DNA of 64,000 nucleotides from Plazaster borealis (GCA_021014325.1 CM037462.1:18434135-18498134); one strand, 5' to 3'. Shown: positions 10,320-23,025, counted from the stretch's first letter. A program made the numbers and translations. The notes: generated by a model not told the origin, from the sequence alone.

Positions 10320-10640
10320 ATGGTTGGCAGTGGTTTCCATTCACCTCTGGACCCTGGTTCGAATCCCACCTCATGAGCCTTGCATGTGGATGTTTTAATA
10401 AAATAATAACAATAATAATACAAGCATTTATAAAGCGCATTTTTCCTATGATTGCAAATTGCATTGCGCTGAGGGCAGTAATTCCAGAGAGGGACACTGT
10501 ATTAAGAACAGGGACATTAAGAGGAAGGTATGACCTGAGTTTACGTTTGAATTGATGAATAGAGTTGCAAGTCTGAATGTATTGTTGAGAGGTAGTTCCA
10601 GTGTCTAGGTCCAGCTACTGAGAAGGCCTTGTCACCTGCA
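10320..10640 (+). repeat. SINE-like sequence with Pol III box B and an (AAT)n segment
   Basis: A box-B-like GGTTCGAATCCC lies at 10356-10367. It is followed by an AATAATAAC-type simple repeat and then a block TTATAAAGCGCATTTTTCCT. A diverged version of the downstream block, including GGTCCAGCTACTGA, recurs at 36290-36440. This looks like a composite of a tRNA-derived head and an older repeat tail. The plus-strand ORF at 10313-10555 is repeat sequence and starts at no convincing coding segment. Confidence 0.5.
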
Positions 10641-10788
10641 TATTTTCAGTCCCTACATGATCGTGAGGGTTTCCCCCAAACGGGGTTCTCCTCCCAGACC
10701 TGAACTTGTCTTCATCGTCGTCTCTACACACACATGGGGTACCTCCAAAGCTTCGTGATGACAGGTGCAAGCCACTTTAGGGGGTTCA

Positions 10789-10840
10789 TTGGTTTCATAA
10801 TACCAGAAAAATTATTATATATTTCTGGCAATGAAACCAA
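10789..10840. repeat. Short inverted repeat (hairpin)
   Basis: TTGGTTTCATAATACCAGAAA pairs with TTTCTGGCAATGAAACCAA across a short AT loop, apart from a small bulge. The outer arm with its CATCC flank recurs at 23005-23025, so the hairpin belongs to a dispersed repeat. Confidence 0.6.
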
Positions 10841-11431
10841 GGATGCCTCAAGATATAACAATTATAATAATAACCAAACACAATATGGTACCAACAATGA
10901 GGATAGTTTTTGATTTATGAGTTGACACACACACTTACACCAGGCTTATTTCAGATGCGGCAATCGATATAAGCATAATTGATTTGTGGGTTCGTCAAAC
11001 GTTATTTCATAGCTTTTGACAGTATTTAAGACAAAAAATATTCTCTGAAGGACTGGGATTGATCTAAACTATACAAAGAGTGAGCTTTCAATGAATGAAA
11101 CTAAGCATTTTCTCTTCTGTAATAATTATTTACTATCTGTACTTTAGTTTTAACATTTTTACAGAATTCCTTTAGCCTTCAATGAGAGTCACCAAATGAC
11201 ATTAGCATAATGTATTTGCAATAGAAATGAAGGATTTTAAAGATAATCCCAATTAATTACAAATGGCCATTTATACTATTCTTTCTGCTGGCACTGGATT
11301 TGTAGGGGGAATAAGTTGTCAACAGTGACATATGGTTGAACATTAATATTTATTAGATTCACTGACCGATGCTAATTTGTTATTGAGGTGGATGTTGATG
11401 CATGAGACTATGAAACCAATTAAATACCCAG
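10841..11431. other. No feature seen
   Basis: AT-rich unique-looking DNA between the hairpin and the pentamer array. No ORF or RNA signal was found. Confidence 0.45.
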
Positions 11432-12699
11432 AAACCAAACCAAACCAAACCAAACCAATTTACAACAAGTCAAACTAAACCAAACCAAATTAATCTTAAA
11501 CCAAACCAAAGCAAACCAAATAAAAACCTAACCAAACAAAACTAAACAACAACAAGTCAAACTAAACCAAGCCAAATCAAACCAAACCAAACCTAACCAA
11601 ACCCAACCAAACCACAACAAGTCAAACTTAACCAAACCAAAATATCTTAAAAGTAAACCAAACCAAACCAAAACCAAACCATAAAAAGTCAACCTAAGCC
11701 AAACCAAATTAATCTTTAACCAAACCGAACCAAAACAAGTCAAACCACAACAAGTCAAACTAAACCAAACCAAATTGATCTTAAAACCAAACCAAACCTA
11801 ACCAAACCAAACCAAACCAAACCAAACCAACCCTAACCGAACCAAATCACAACAAGTCAAACTAAACCAAACCAAATAAATCTTAAAACCAAACAAAACC
11901 TAACCAAACTAAACCAAACCAAAGCAAACCAAACCAAACCAAAACAAACCACAACAAGTCAAACTAAACCAAACCAAATACATCTTTCAACCAAACCAAA
12001 CCCAACCAAACCAAACGACAACAAGTCAAACTAAACCAAACCCAATTAATCTTAAAACCAAACCAAACCTAACCAAACCAAACCACAACAGGTCATATAA
12101 ACCAAACCAAATTTATCCCTAAAACCAAACCAAACCAAACCAAACCAAACCAAACCGAACCTAACCAAATCAAACCACATCAAGTCAAACTAAACCAAAC
12201 CAAATAAATCTTAAAACCAAACCAATCCAAACCAAACAAAACCTAACCAAACTAAACCAAACCAAAGCAAACCAAACCAAACCAAAACAAACCACAACAA
12301 GTCAAACTAAACCGAGCCAAATCAAACCAAACCAAACCAAATTCATCTTTCAACCAAACCAAACCCAACCAAACCAAACCACACCAAGTCAAACTAAACC
12401 AAACCAAATTAATCTTAAAACCAAACCAAACCTAACCAAACCAAACCACAACAGGTCATAAACCAAACCAAATTTATCTCTAACACCAAACCAAACCAAA
12501 CCAAACCAAACCAAACCAAACCAAACCACAACAAATCTAAACCAAACCAAATTAATCTTAAAACCAAACCAAACCAAACTAAACCAAACCAAACCAAACC
12601 AAACCAAACCAAACCTAACCAAATCAAACCACATCAAGTCAAACTAAACCAAACCAAATTAATCTTAAATCCAAACCAAACCAAACCAAACCAAACCAT
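11432..12699. repeat. AACCA-pentamer satellite with higher-order structure
   Basis: About 1.27 kb is built from AACCA/CCAAA pentamers. They are interrupted at fairly regular intervals by a distinct block of the form ACAACAAGTCAAACTAAACC followed by AATTAATCTTAAAACC. The interrupting block recurs roughly every 65-120 bp. Larger segments also repeat: blocks near 11848, 11953, 12022 and 12090 recur near 12178, 12296, 12385 and 12450, a spacing of about 330-365 bp. The minus strand is a run of GGTTT units, which could form two-tetrad quadruplexes. The Phe/Gly/Leu/Val/Trp-rich minus-strand ORFs here are artefacts of the pentamer. Confidence 0.95.
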
Positions 12700-14023
12700 A
12701 AATAACCAATATTCAAACCACCATATCAATCTGTCTGCAAACAATGTCCACCGTTTGAATTTTTTAAACATTGCCTCCACAAAACCCTAAACAAGCCAAG
12801 AAGTTCCTCCGCGCGTGTAACTTATACCCCGCCCGCCCAAACGAATATTTCCCTGTCCACCAGCACTTATTAATATTTCAGTGGGTTTTAGGTTGCTAAG
12901 GACGAGTCTTGTAATTTTAATGAGCTTCAGATCTAGCGATACAACATGGATGTGTATCACGATACAAACGACCATGGATCAATATTCGAGTGTTTACGAC
13001 GATGCGATCCAGTATTTTAAACAAAGAAAATACGCACCATCTTAAAAAGAGCATCAGAAAACGAACTTATGAGACTTTCATTGAAATATATACTTTTAAG
13101 AACACGGTGCAGCCCATACAGGCGACATCTTTTGCACCTCTATGCAGTTTCTATTGTTTTAAATCAACGAATTTGTTTTAAAATCGACGGGTAAGCTAAA
13201 ACAAGGTCCAGAAACAGGTTGTCAATAAATTTCTTGCATATCAACGTATCGCAAAATGAAACCAAGTTTGAATGAAACAAATGACCAAGTATCGTGCCTG
13301 TTTTTAAGAGTGGGTCAAATTTCATTTAAACCTTGTAGGCACAAGAATTTCCTAAACCAAGGAAAATTTTGATTCGCAGAAATTGTTTTCCAGCACGAAT
13401 TCCATTTTTTTTAAATTTTAAATGTGACCGGTACCCAGGCTACTGTTTCTTGGCAACTCTTTAACAGCTCTATGAAATTTGGACCTGTGTTTTTACAGTC
13501 AAAGTGCTTCTCCTGTTATCAACTATACAGTAAAAAAGTGCATGCAGTAGATACGTTCCCGGCAAAATGTGCACTTTCTCAGCAGCCCCCACGGTTCCGA
13601 AAGGTCTTCACCAAAGACAAAAAAAATAAGAAAAACTAAACTTCACTCTTCTGCGTTGTTTTTCAAGTAAGAAGAAAAGAGGAGATCGAGATGTTGGCAA
13701 AGATCCACCCCAGTATACATTATTAAATCAGGGCATTTTGTTTACAAGCTCGACCATTGAAACCCACCACACACTGCCCGATAGCAATCGATATCTGATC
13801 GATAGTGTATGTTTGGAGACTGGCCTGACCTCATTGAGAAAACCCCATGGATCGATAAGACAGTCCAGAGATCAGCTTCACGGCCCATAGAGGATGCAAT
13901 AGGCCATTCCAAGCTAAACTTTTAAATCGATAAACACGTATACATTACTCATCGTATTATTGTCTGGTCGGCCAGGGACATTCAGTTTAGTCCTGCATGC
14001 ACCACATACACCATGCTGACACA
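12700..14023. other. No gene seen
   Basis: Mixed-composition DNA with short ORFs only. No repeat or RNA gene was recognised. Confidence 0.4.
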
Positions 14024-14110
14024 CACACACACACTCCATCCATTAACGGGAGGAACATCTAGTATCGGCCTGCACAACATTATTATACTCCATCCATTAA
14101 CGGAAGGGCC
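14024..14110. repeat. Short direct repeat pair
   Basis: CTCCATCCATTAACGG occurs twice about 56 bp apart (near 14034 and 14090), preceded by a (CA)n tract. It is a local duplication. Confidence 0.6.
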
Positions 14111-14159
14111 TCCATCACTTCCGGGTTAAAAGTAGCCCAGATCGGACTCTCAGGGATCA

Positions 14160-15230
14160 TTATAGGTCTAGCTGAATATGGGGAGAAAGATCAATTTGGA
14201 ACCCATAGATTTTAACCAAACAATTTTCGGACCCAATTCTTCGTATGAAGTGTCAAACCAAAATGCAGGGACGGATTTGGTTAGACTCGGATCCGCATTC
14301 CGGAGTTCGGACCCGTGTTTAGGCATCAGGTAAGCAAGACCCCAAATCCGCACAGTCAGACCGACTGAGTATCTGTAAGGTTTAGCCACAATCTTGCGTC
14401 AAACCCCCAAACCCAGGGTAAAATTTCACAAGACCTGGATCCGTATCCTGGGCTCTTCATTCGGTCGACAAGATCCGAATCCAGGATCCGGAGGTCAGGG
14501 GCTATCTCATTATATCGCTCCGGCACCACAGTGCTCCAGATAAGGAAAATCAGAAACAAAAGGAGGACCCTTGATACTGAGACAAGACCTAGATTTGAAA
14601 TTGGCATCAAGTCACTCCAAATGGGGGTCTTGAGAAGTCTTGAGACGCATACTTTGGCTTCAAGTTTCACAGACCGACCTATTTTAGCGGGGTCTGAAAA
14701 TGAAAACACTGTATCAGATGACAATAACATTATTTCAACGGGTTTCGAGCACCCTTCCTCCTCCACAAGCGCTATAAAACGGACAACAAAACCCCCGCGA
14801 CTTTGTTGTGTTTTCATTTCAGCGACACATCACAATCATTCCTCGCTGTTTACACTCCAAACTGGCAAAGCTCGTCCCAGTTATGTGATTTCGCTGGACT
14901 GCCCTCCCTCGTTCCTTCGCGTGCCCGTCTCCCGCCACCCCGTCCCCGGGTCCCCTTCCCCTGCCGGCGACCCATCAATCTTGTGACCTCTTTCAACCGA
15001 TTACACCGTCCAAACAACCACACGTTACAGTGGCTAGCAGCGGTCAACATTTGCAAGGGCCCGCGGGGTCTGCATCGCCCCGTCCCCACTGCTGCTCTTG
15101 ACGGGTCAAAAGATTACAGGTATACTTTATTTTGCGTCCATTGGGCATTCTAGCATCATCTCCTCCGGTTTGAACAATACCAATAAAAAATCGAAAACTT
15201 CACAAATCTAACTTCACACCAGGCGTACCC
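14160..15230. other. GC-elevated region with overlapping ORFs on both strands
   Basis: ORFs of 116-153 codons occur on both strands (14356-14817 minus, 14531-14986 plus and 14803-15153 plus). They overlap one another and none has a recognisable domain. The stretch 14880-15090 is C-rich with several CpG. GATCCG words recur at 14270-14500. It may be a promoter-like CpG-rich patch or an old repeat, but I cannot decide. I do not call a gene here. Confidence 0.3.
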
Positions 15231-15805
15231 GCGTTCTCTTTTATTTGTGTGGAGATCGGGTAACAGCCTAAGTACCCAGACGTCACCGCGAGGCTCACTA
15301 CAAAACAAACAGATATGACAAAGAAGGCCTTAAAAACCAAACTGAAGTTGACCCAACAAACACCCTGACGACAGTCAAGTTCCGTAATATCGATAAAATA
15401 ATTGATAACTCATTACAAGAAGTGGAATCCCCAGTGTAGTCTAAATATAACAACGAGGTCTGAACGAGCCTGGGTGGCTGCCGGAGCACACTCGCGTAAG
15501 GCGAAGCAACACAAACACACGGCCTAGGTGACGCACAGTTATAATGATTGCCTGGTCCACAAGGAGAGACAAATAAGATTGGATGAAGGATGGATGGGGA
15601 GGCGGGGGGAAAACAGAGCAGAAAGAACGTAAAAAAAACGCTGAAGAGAGAAGAAGAGAAAAAAACAAATGTGCCCGTGTAAATTCAAGCTAAATAGCCC
15701 CCGGCGTACAATATTTTTTATAGTCCCCCATTTGCTAGCTTATTTGGAGAATCTGGGGCATTGTGTCATATAGGTCATGGCTAGCCGCTAGGAGCATTTT
15801 CATCA
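15231..15805. other. No feature seen
   Basis: A GA-rich patch lies near 15570-15665. No gene or repeat was recognised. Confidence 0.4.
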
Positions 15806-15808
15806 GGA

Positions 15809-16137
15809 CCTGTCTGCTCGTCGAAGTAGACTAGCTTCAAATCCCGCGACTATTTTGTTTTTGAAATATCAATCCTCAGAATTATGATAATCAGCGAGTG
15901 AGAGAATGCACACGAATGGAGACCGGCAACAGGCTGGCATCCAGAATCGTGGTCCATTTTGTTCAAATGTCGGCATTTTCGGTCAGAAAGCGGCATCTCT
16001 CTGCTCGTGTAAACTGGCTCCCAGTCATTGTTCGTCTAAAACAAAAAACAATTTTTAATATATATTTAATCAGCAGTATCGGTGGTGGAGCATGCAAGTC
16101 TTCCGGTACCTGTCTTACTCGTCTAGACTAGCTCCAA
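15809..16137 (+). mobile_element. LINE reverse-transcriptase remnant between direct repeats
   Basis: The plus frame at 15985-16068 reads HLSARVNWLPVIVRLKQKT and then IFNIY. This matches the HxxxxxxxWLPVxxRxxxKxxxxxY signature of the C-terminal part of CR1/L2/RTE-like LINE reverse transcriptases. Only about 28 codons are recognisable. Similar segments flank it: CCTGTCTGCTCGTCGAAG at 15809 and CCTGTCTTACTCGTCTAG at 16109. It is an old fragment, not a gene. The call rests on a short motif. Confidence 0.5.
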
Positions 16138-17016
16138 GCTCTTTGATATAAACTGATAATCGGTGGAAGACTGTGCAACTCGTCCCCAGGGAGATTTTGC
16201 GAGACACTGCGAGATTTCAGGAGCTACAACGTCGTAAAACACCCTATCTTCGAATTATGTTTTATTTTCAAACTTTACTTTGACTCAACCACAACAACAT
16301 GTGATCACGTGAACCCGAGGTAAGCATTTCATTTTAGCAAAGTAAAATAAAAACCCAGCAAATGACATCCACCCCTTGGTCCGTTTAAAAATAAAAGCCG
16401 ATTGAGAATCGTCCAACCGACTTGCCTGAACACTGAACTAAAAATTACCTTCACTCTTGATTACCGGCCTGTATAAATGGACAGAAGAGGTTGCGGCCAG
16501 ACTAGTCGGAGTATTGTACCCAACCTCTCTTGCAGGATAAAAATTGTACATCGCGTCTAAAAGGGAGCGATTTCTACAATGGATGTGGCTATAAACCAGG
16601 CACTTCGTGCATGACGTCTGATTCTTTAACGGCGTCCATTTGCGGCTTTCTCAATCGTCAAAGAAGTTTACTGTTACGATAATATTGTTGCTGCGGACGT
16701 GGTCGTCTTCCGAAGAGCAAAATTTGTCCTAAAGTCTTAATTTAAATGTAATTAATGTCTATGTTGTAAGTCGCTAAGTGAATCGTCCTCATATGGGCAC
16801 CGTTTCCTCGATGTGACGCAATGCATGGAGTGTTTGGCTTTTTAGCAAGGGGGTTCGCTGTGCAGTATATTCAGTCTCTCGGCGGGCGGCATGTCAAAAT
16901 GACGCGTTGAAGCGAAGACTTGGCTGTGATTCGTGTTTAATTAAAAAATAACGCATTGGGTCTGAGTTAGAGGCATGTTATTCTAAGATAAAATAAATAC
17001 ACACTTATGACTCCAA
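16138..17016. other. No feature seen
   Basis: No gene, RNA or clear repeat was recognised. Confidence 0.4.
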
Positions 17017-17418
17017 TTAAAGGCATCGTACACGTTTGGTAATTGGAGCATATTGTTTGTTTCAAACCTAGTTGTAGAATAGGCCTATATACCATAAAAC
17101 TAACCTGTGAAAATTTCATTTCAAAAGGTGGTAGCGTTTTTGAGATATTGCCGAAAATCTGGAGCGGTTATGTCCACGCAGGAAGAATAATCTGCATTGG
17201 AATACACACTCTGTGAAGCCCTACGCGTAACGCTTCTCAGATTCAAAGGTTTTTGAGGAAAAAAGTGATATATTTTTCCATAACCGCAGTACTTCTAAGT
17301 GAAAAGTTTCTCAAAATGCATCATACTATCCAAAATTGCTGCACTTCATATACCAAGTAAGTTGTTATTGCCATTAATTATTATTAGAGTCATTACCAAA
17401 CGTATATGATGCCTTTAA
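17017..17418 (+). mobile_element. TTAA-bounded foldback element, family B, copy 2
   Basis: The left end is TTAAAGGCATCGTACACGTT and the right end is ACCAAACGTATATGATGCC followed by TTTAA. The interior keeps AAAGGTGGTAGCGTTTTTGA, TCTGGAGCGGTTATGTCCAC and CGCAGTACTTC. This is one of the most complete family B copies and defines the terminal repeat of about 20 bp. Confidence 0.82.
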
Positions 17419-17484
17419 GACTGAAAAATAATGTAGTTTTAGCAACGGACCGACTAAACTAGGGTGGGCTTATTGAAGGGCCAC

Positions 17485-17521
17485 TGTGGGGTCCTGACAC
17501 AACAGAACAATGGACCCCACA
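17485..17521. repeat. Short perfect-armed hairpin
   Basis: TGTGGGGTCC at 17485-17494 is an exact reverse complement of GGACCCCACA at 17512-17521, with a 17-base loop. There is no T-run that would make it a terminator, and its role is unknown. Confidence 0.6.
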
Positions 17522-17743
17522 AGGCAATCTCAATAGGAACAATGTACCTCATCCAAGGAAGTTCTTTAGAAAAGGACAAGTCAATCGGTTGAAAAATGCA
17601 GGAACCCACAAACCTGATTCGTAAGGATATTTGCGTTTACTCAAAGTAGACGCTTTCGTATACGTTCGTTCCAACGCGAAAGGATCTAAAAGCGTTTATA
17701 AAAGTTCTCTCCTCTTCCAGTATCTGACATAGTTTATTCTCAA

Positions 17744-18045
17744 ATGTTTAGTCAGCAAATGTTCTCTTTTACACTACTTAAATTATACATTTTTTTTTCA
17801 TCATTTTTGTCTTTGTTCAACCTGAGTCCGTGCGTTCTTGTTCCTGTGTTTACGTTCTGTTTGTCTGTCCATCAGGCATCTCACCACAAGCCTCGGCTTC
17901 TAGATGATGCCTCCATACTTATTTTGTTCTGCCTTGTAAAAAATGCAATTATGGTTACGTCTTTCATTAAAATTTTTGAGGGTTATGTATTTGAAATGTT
18001 CATGAAGCATGGAAATCAATGTGAGTTAGAATTGAATTGAATCGA
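17744..18045 (+). mobile_element. Possible LINE 3' end
   Basis: The T-rich segment contains CACAAGCCTCGGCTTCTAGA, a small hairpin typical of LINE 3' UTRs, and ends in two GAATT units near 18033-18043. The 98-codon ORF over it has no domain. The call is tentative and rests on tail structure only. Confidence 0.3.
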
Positions 18046-21000
18046 AGGACATCTTAGTCAGGTATACCGACTACGCAATGACATCGATAGTTCATTTTCT
18101 CACAATAAAGCAGACAACTGACTATGTCATTGCAGCCTTGGTGTGGTTGCTAGCGGTCATGTAATTTACAGAAAAAAATTACACTCAACATCAACCAGCT
18201 TTAAACATTGTATGCGACTATTAATATATTAAGGCTTGTTACAGTAGGCCTAACCACAAACTGCATGCTCTATTAGAGACGCATATCCCAAGTAAATCAA
18301 AATGGCCGCCACGTCTCCACGAAAAAACAAACCCTTTGAGTCAAACCGGGTAATGAATATTTCAACCGATTCAATGTAAACTCCCGGGGCCTTTTCTCCC
18401 CCACAAACTCAAGTCCTGAACTTCCGTAGCTGTGGCATTTTTTTTTTTCGCGAATTCTAGTTTTGATCGCATGCAAGAACTTTAAATTGTTATAAGCGCG
18501 GGCTGTCAAAACGATATACGTTCAACTTGAAGCCGTGCGTCAATTTGAGGGCAGTTCGCGGCATTTTACGCCTTTACCCAATTTGATTATATTTTCCCGC
18601 CAAGCCAAATAGACCCGACGCCCAGAGCCACGGAAGTATAGACCTGGGCAACCCTGGCAAAAAATGTTTTGCCCGCTGAAACGAACCGAGAATGATGACG
18701 AAGTGCGTAGACAAACCGGACCCCCGTCTCTGTATGTTATCATATTTAGACGCTCGCCATCAACGATCTATTGAGTGTTTATAATCAGGACTACGCGAAA
18801 TTAGATTAGCTACGCAGTACATGCAATTTTGTCCTAATTCGATTGTACGCGTGACGGGGCGATGGGCCGCTGCTAGCCCGTGCTATGACAACACCAGCTT
18901 ACAGTTTATGCGCAAACTGTGCGTACAATTTACTTCTGGGACACAAGCCTATTCCATCTCATCAGTTATTGGATTTTTATAATGTAATGTACTTAGTTCT
19001 TGTCCACTACCCGTAAACAAGAACCAAAAAAAAAGTTACTGGGTGGGCGTGTGCCTTTTTTATGAGGGGGAGATTTGAAAATTCTAAAGCGTATTAGCTA
19101 CTAAATGAAGTCATAGTCACATTGTTTGCCACAGCTGTTCACGAATTCCTTTAGTATGTCTATTCTGTCCGCTTTGGACGAGTTTGTCAGTGTGTGTTCG
19201 CTCGCCGTTGGCAAGTCATTCGTCGATTACCCGAACACTGCGGAATGTTCGCTCGTCCCCGAGTTAAGCCCCCGTACACTCCCCGCCTGCCCCCATAGAG
19301 CCAGCTCGGTCGTACATAATGCATGCACGACTGGCCCACTGCGCGAGAAAAATCGGGTAAAGACGGCCTCGGGCGCTCCTCGGCAAAATTTGTCAACATT
19401 TCATTTTCTCTCGTGGTTGGCAGCTCTCACATCACATCCCAGTCTCTCTCCACAGTAAAATACACGGACGTATTGGCATGCAGCATGCTTGACCTATTTC
19501 TACCGCCTATATATAACATGCAGTGCCTCGGGTGATATCGGGAATACGCGGGTGCAAGTATCGTATACGGGAGAGAAAAGAGTTGAAAAATGTTCAGTTT
19601 TTATTTACTTGAGTTAAAGGAAGGGATCGATCGTAGAATCTGTCAATATTTATCTATGGTACCCGAGACTTAACCTCGTTTCCAGAACGGTTGGGAGGTA
19701 ATGAGCGTAATCTATTCAAATGAGGATGGATCGTCATGGATGGGGGAGCGAACGAGAGAAAGTGAGAGAGCGTGAGGGAAAAAGACAAACTGGTCTTGAG
19801 TTAGTGGTTGTTGAATGTGTGAATCGTTAGTAGTTTCAAGACGTGAAGGTTATAGGCAGGGGAGATGTAAAAGATGATGCGGTGAAGTATAATGAAGATG
19901 AAAGATAAGAGGCAGAGGCGAAGGTAGGGGGAATGATAGAGGACGCTGAAAGAGACAGGAGAAGGACAAGGGAGGTAGGATTGGACGGTCCTCGAGGGCG
20001 AAAGAAATGACAACTTAGATTATTGCAAGGGGGGTATAGATTAAGGTCATTATTACAGATAAGCCTGGAGTATATCCTCACATTATTTCACACCAAAAGA
20101 CAAAATATACTATGATGTTGTGCTGACATTATTCGACTATACGTCATCATTGTTTGTCTCACGGCTCATACTTGATACAACACTGTGTCTAAAAACGAAA
20201 AGCTCACTTTTTGTTGCCCAAACTCGACGTCACCCACCCGATGGCTGTCCCTCATTGGCTGTCTCTAGTTGCTCATCTACGGCAGTGGGCTTTCCTGCAC
20301 GCGTAACACGATCCACACTGTTGCCGTTACGGCCTACATTGAACTAATTTCGCCATAAAATCTAGGTCGCGCCTCCCAGCGATAGGGGTCGAGCGTACTG
20401 TTAGCGTTTAACGGTTACGTTTGTTCTTATATCGCCGCTTCGCCATATATACAGTTGCGGGTGTATAAATGCGCTGCATCGCGGGGCCGGGCACTCCGAT
20501 TTCTTCGTCGGTTTTGGGTCTCCCATCCCCAGTCGTTTGTCCATCGCGTCAGGGAACTGCTCGTTAAAACACTGCCAAAACGGCAACTGTACCCTGAACT
20601 TGTCTTGGGGCGATGCTTAGCATCTGTATTATCTTACCCACTGTGTGTATGATGTGATACTCAACTGGTTTAGTCTTCCCTACAAGACGTGATGTAGGAA
20701 TTGGGCTGCCAATTAGCCTCACCTGGCTTAATTACGTCATCCACTTCCCAAGCACGGAATTGTGGGAGTTTGACTTTGCAAAACAACTAACAATTGCCCA
20801 CGGAAAAGAGATTTCGGAGCTGCAAAATCCGTGTAGACTTATGGCTGGGCAGATCGCGCCTCCAGGGTTTGAATCTAAGGGGGTTGAGCTTAGCTTTACC
20901 GAGTGAGGAGTTCCAAGAACTCAATCTGTTGTGTCCTTCTTTCTTCCGTTCCGAAGTTAATTGAGGGCGCTTGTCGTTATGTCCACATTATCTCGTTAAC

Positions 21001-22632
21001 ATAACAACAATGATGTATTAAAACTGCGAGGTTTGCTTATTATACAAAATGGGGGTATTCGAGGAAAGGGCTATGAAGGCAGTTATGGGGGGGGGACACC
21101 ACACAGACAAATCATAAAGTTACCCAAGTCTATTACCAGTACTCCGACGCAATTTCAGCATAAACAACGCCGAATAACTCTCTAACATGTTACGGAGTAT
21201 TCCCTTTGCAAAATGTTGACTCTGACAAGTCTTGTTTACGGGCATTCTTGATCGACAACACGGTCTTTAGCGTAGGATAACGGACCTCGGTTCATTATCA
21301 CTCCCTTAACACAATGCCACCGTTAGAGGGCGGTATCAGTTGTCAAGGTTTTTTTAGGCATAAAACGACCAGAGTTATTATTTGAACGAGTTCATTGGTT
21401 TTTCGGAAGAACAAAACCGGTTTATGTTTGTTCAAGGATTTTGTAACACGTTCACACTGGACCAATTTCTATTAATTAAGGACCCGGGTTGACGAAGAAG
21501 CAAGGTTACACTTCTAGTAAACAGCATAAACGCTTTAAAAAAAGCACTCATGTTTTCTAAGTTGGTTTATTATAAGCAGAAATTACGCGCCTTGAAACTG
21601 GATTACATCGTTCAAATGTTTAGACTGGTTTAAACTAGTTATTAAAGAAGAAATGCCCATTCTGACACTAAAGCTTGTGTTTAATAAAAAAATGCAATTA
21701 TGACCTCTGGTCAAGTAATTGCTAAAAAACATATTTGTCTTGTTGTTTCATTATAAAATGATTGTTTTTTTTTAGGATTTGAACTACCGTACTCTTAAAC
21801 CGACGATGCACCGTCCCTTCCAAAATTGCTAAATTCAAACCTCGAGGAGGTATGCCACAACCAATGACCCGTACAGAACGTGGTTAGTAAGGCCACTCCG
21901 GCCACGCTAAATGTAGTGTGTCATCGAGTAGAGCCAACTTAATTTACATACGGGTCAGACGAAGAATGTAGCTCTATAGCTCCTTCCTGATCTTTTCTGT
22001 GTGATGCGTGTCAACTGCCCCTTTAAGCAAATCTTCTTGTTACTTCCACTGAATTTCCGGTTGATCGTTCAAGGTCGCATCAACTCATCTCCGATCGGCA
22101 GACGATTTTTCCCCCTTCTTCTCTTCTCATTCCAGAAAAAGACGGACGCCAAAATTACGGAGGTGTCGAGCGGGAAAAAATTGTATTAGCGCCAAGTGTG
22201 TGAAGCGTGTGACGGTGGTTTACGTCGAACGGTGGAACGACGCGCTGGGTCGGCATAATCGTGTTAGCCTGTAGAGCAATGGTGGCCAACATTAGTCCTC
22301 CATGCATCACAATTTGCTGTCCCTGTGAAATACAAGGGGGAGGTAGATGAGAACGAAGGGACACAAAGGAACGAGTAGATCGTGCCAGAAAAAGAAGAAG
22401 GAGGCCAACAGTTTATTGCCAATCTTAAGGAACAACACATCACAGTTTCTCACTTTGAATCTTACAAGTATTGACGACAATAAGAAAATCATTGAGATGT
22501 TTCTTTCTTGAGAGGAAATTGTAAACCGAGTCATGAAAACATTTCATCCTGATTGCGAGTTCCAGGTGGTTGGCTGACATCTTTCTCATTGCCATTTTGG
22601 AGTGTAGCACAAACCTCTACTGTTTATTGTTT
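18046..22632. other. Long stretch without supported genes
   Basis: About 4.6 kb without a convincing exon. Scattered ORFs of 60-110 codons occur on both strands with no recognisable motifs. The plus strand from about 19725 to 20000 is strongly purine-rich (GA-rich), and the minus-strand Ser/Leu/Pro-rich ORFs there follow from that. No RNA gene or foldback element was recognised. Confidence 0.4.
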
Positions 22633-23025
22633 TGAACGTGGCGACGTCGGGCGGTTCAGAGCATCGGACTAAAGCTCTGGTGTTTCTGTTCAGCAGAGTG
22701 TGGGTTCGAGTCCCGGACATGGCACTTGTGTCCTTGAGCAAGGCACTTTACCTTAATTGCTTTATCCTTTGAATGGGACATTAAGCCGTAGGTCACGTGT
22801 ACTATAGGATTGGTAGTGCACTTAAAAGAACCTATGGAAGAACAGGGGTCACCCAGGTGTTTCTGGTTCACATAGCAAGCATCCCCTCCTTGTTCATTAT
22901 GTGGATTTGAGCTCTGGCTTTAGCGTTTGCTTTTGGTGATTTGTTTACAGGTTTCCTCAGGCTTTGGTTACAGTGGTTAAGTTCACGTATGGGGCATCCT
23001 TGGTTTCATTACCAGATAATAGTAT
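22633..23025 (+). repeat. tRNA-derived SINE
   Basis: The tRNA-like head has a box-B-like GGGTTCGAGTCCCGG at 22702-22716. It is followed by CCTTGAGCAAGGCACTTTAC (an internal hairpin) and a body containing GGGACATTAAGCCGTAGGTC and ACTTAAAAGAACC. This order of blocks is familiar from abundant SINE-type repeats of marine invertebrates. The end near GGGCATCCTTGGTTTCATTA recurs inverted at 10820-10850. The minus-strand ORF at 22656-22871 is inside the SINE and is not a gene. Confidence 0.65.

Noticed and set aside
11528..12637. Minus-strand ORFs rich in Phe, Gly, Leu, Val and Trp
   Set aside because: They are direct translations of the GGTTT pentamer repeat and appear in more than one frame at once.
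14356..15153. Cluster of 116-153-codon ORFs on both strands
   Set aside because: They overlap each other on opposite strands, are proline/serine-rich in a C-rich stretch and show no recognisable motif. A gene is possible but unsupported.
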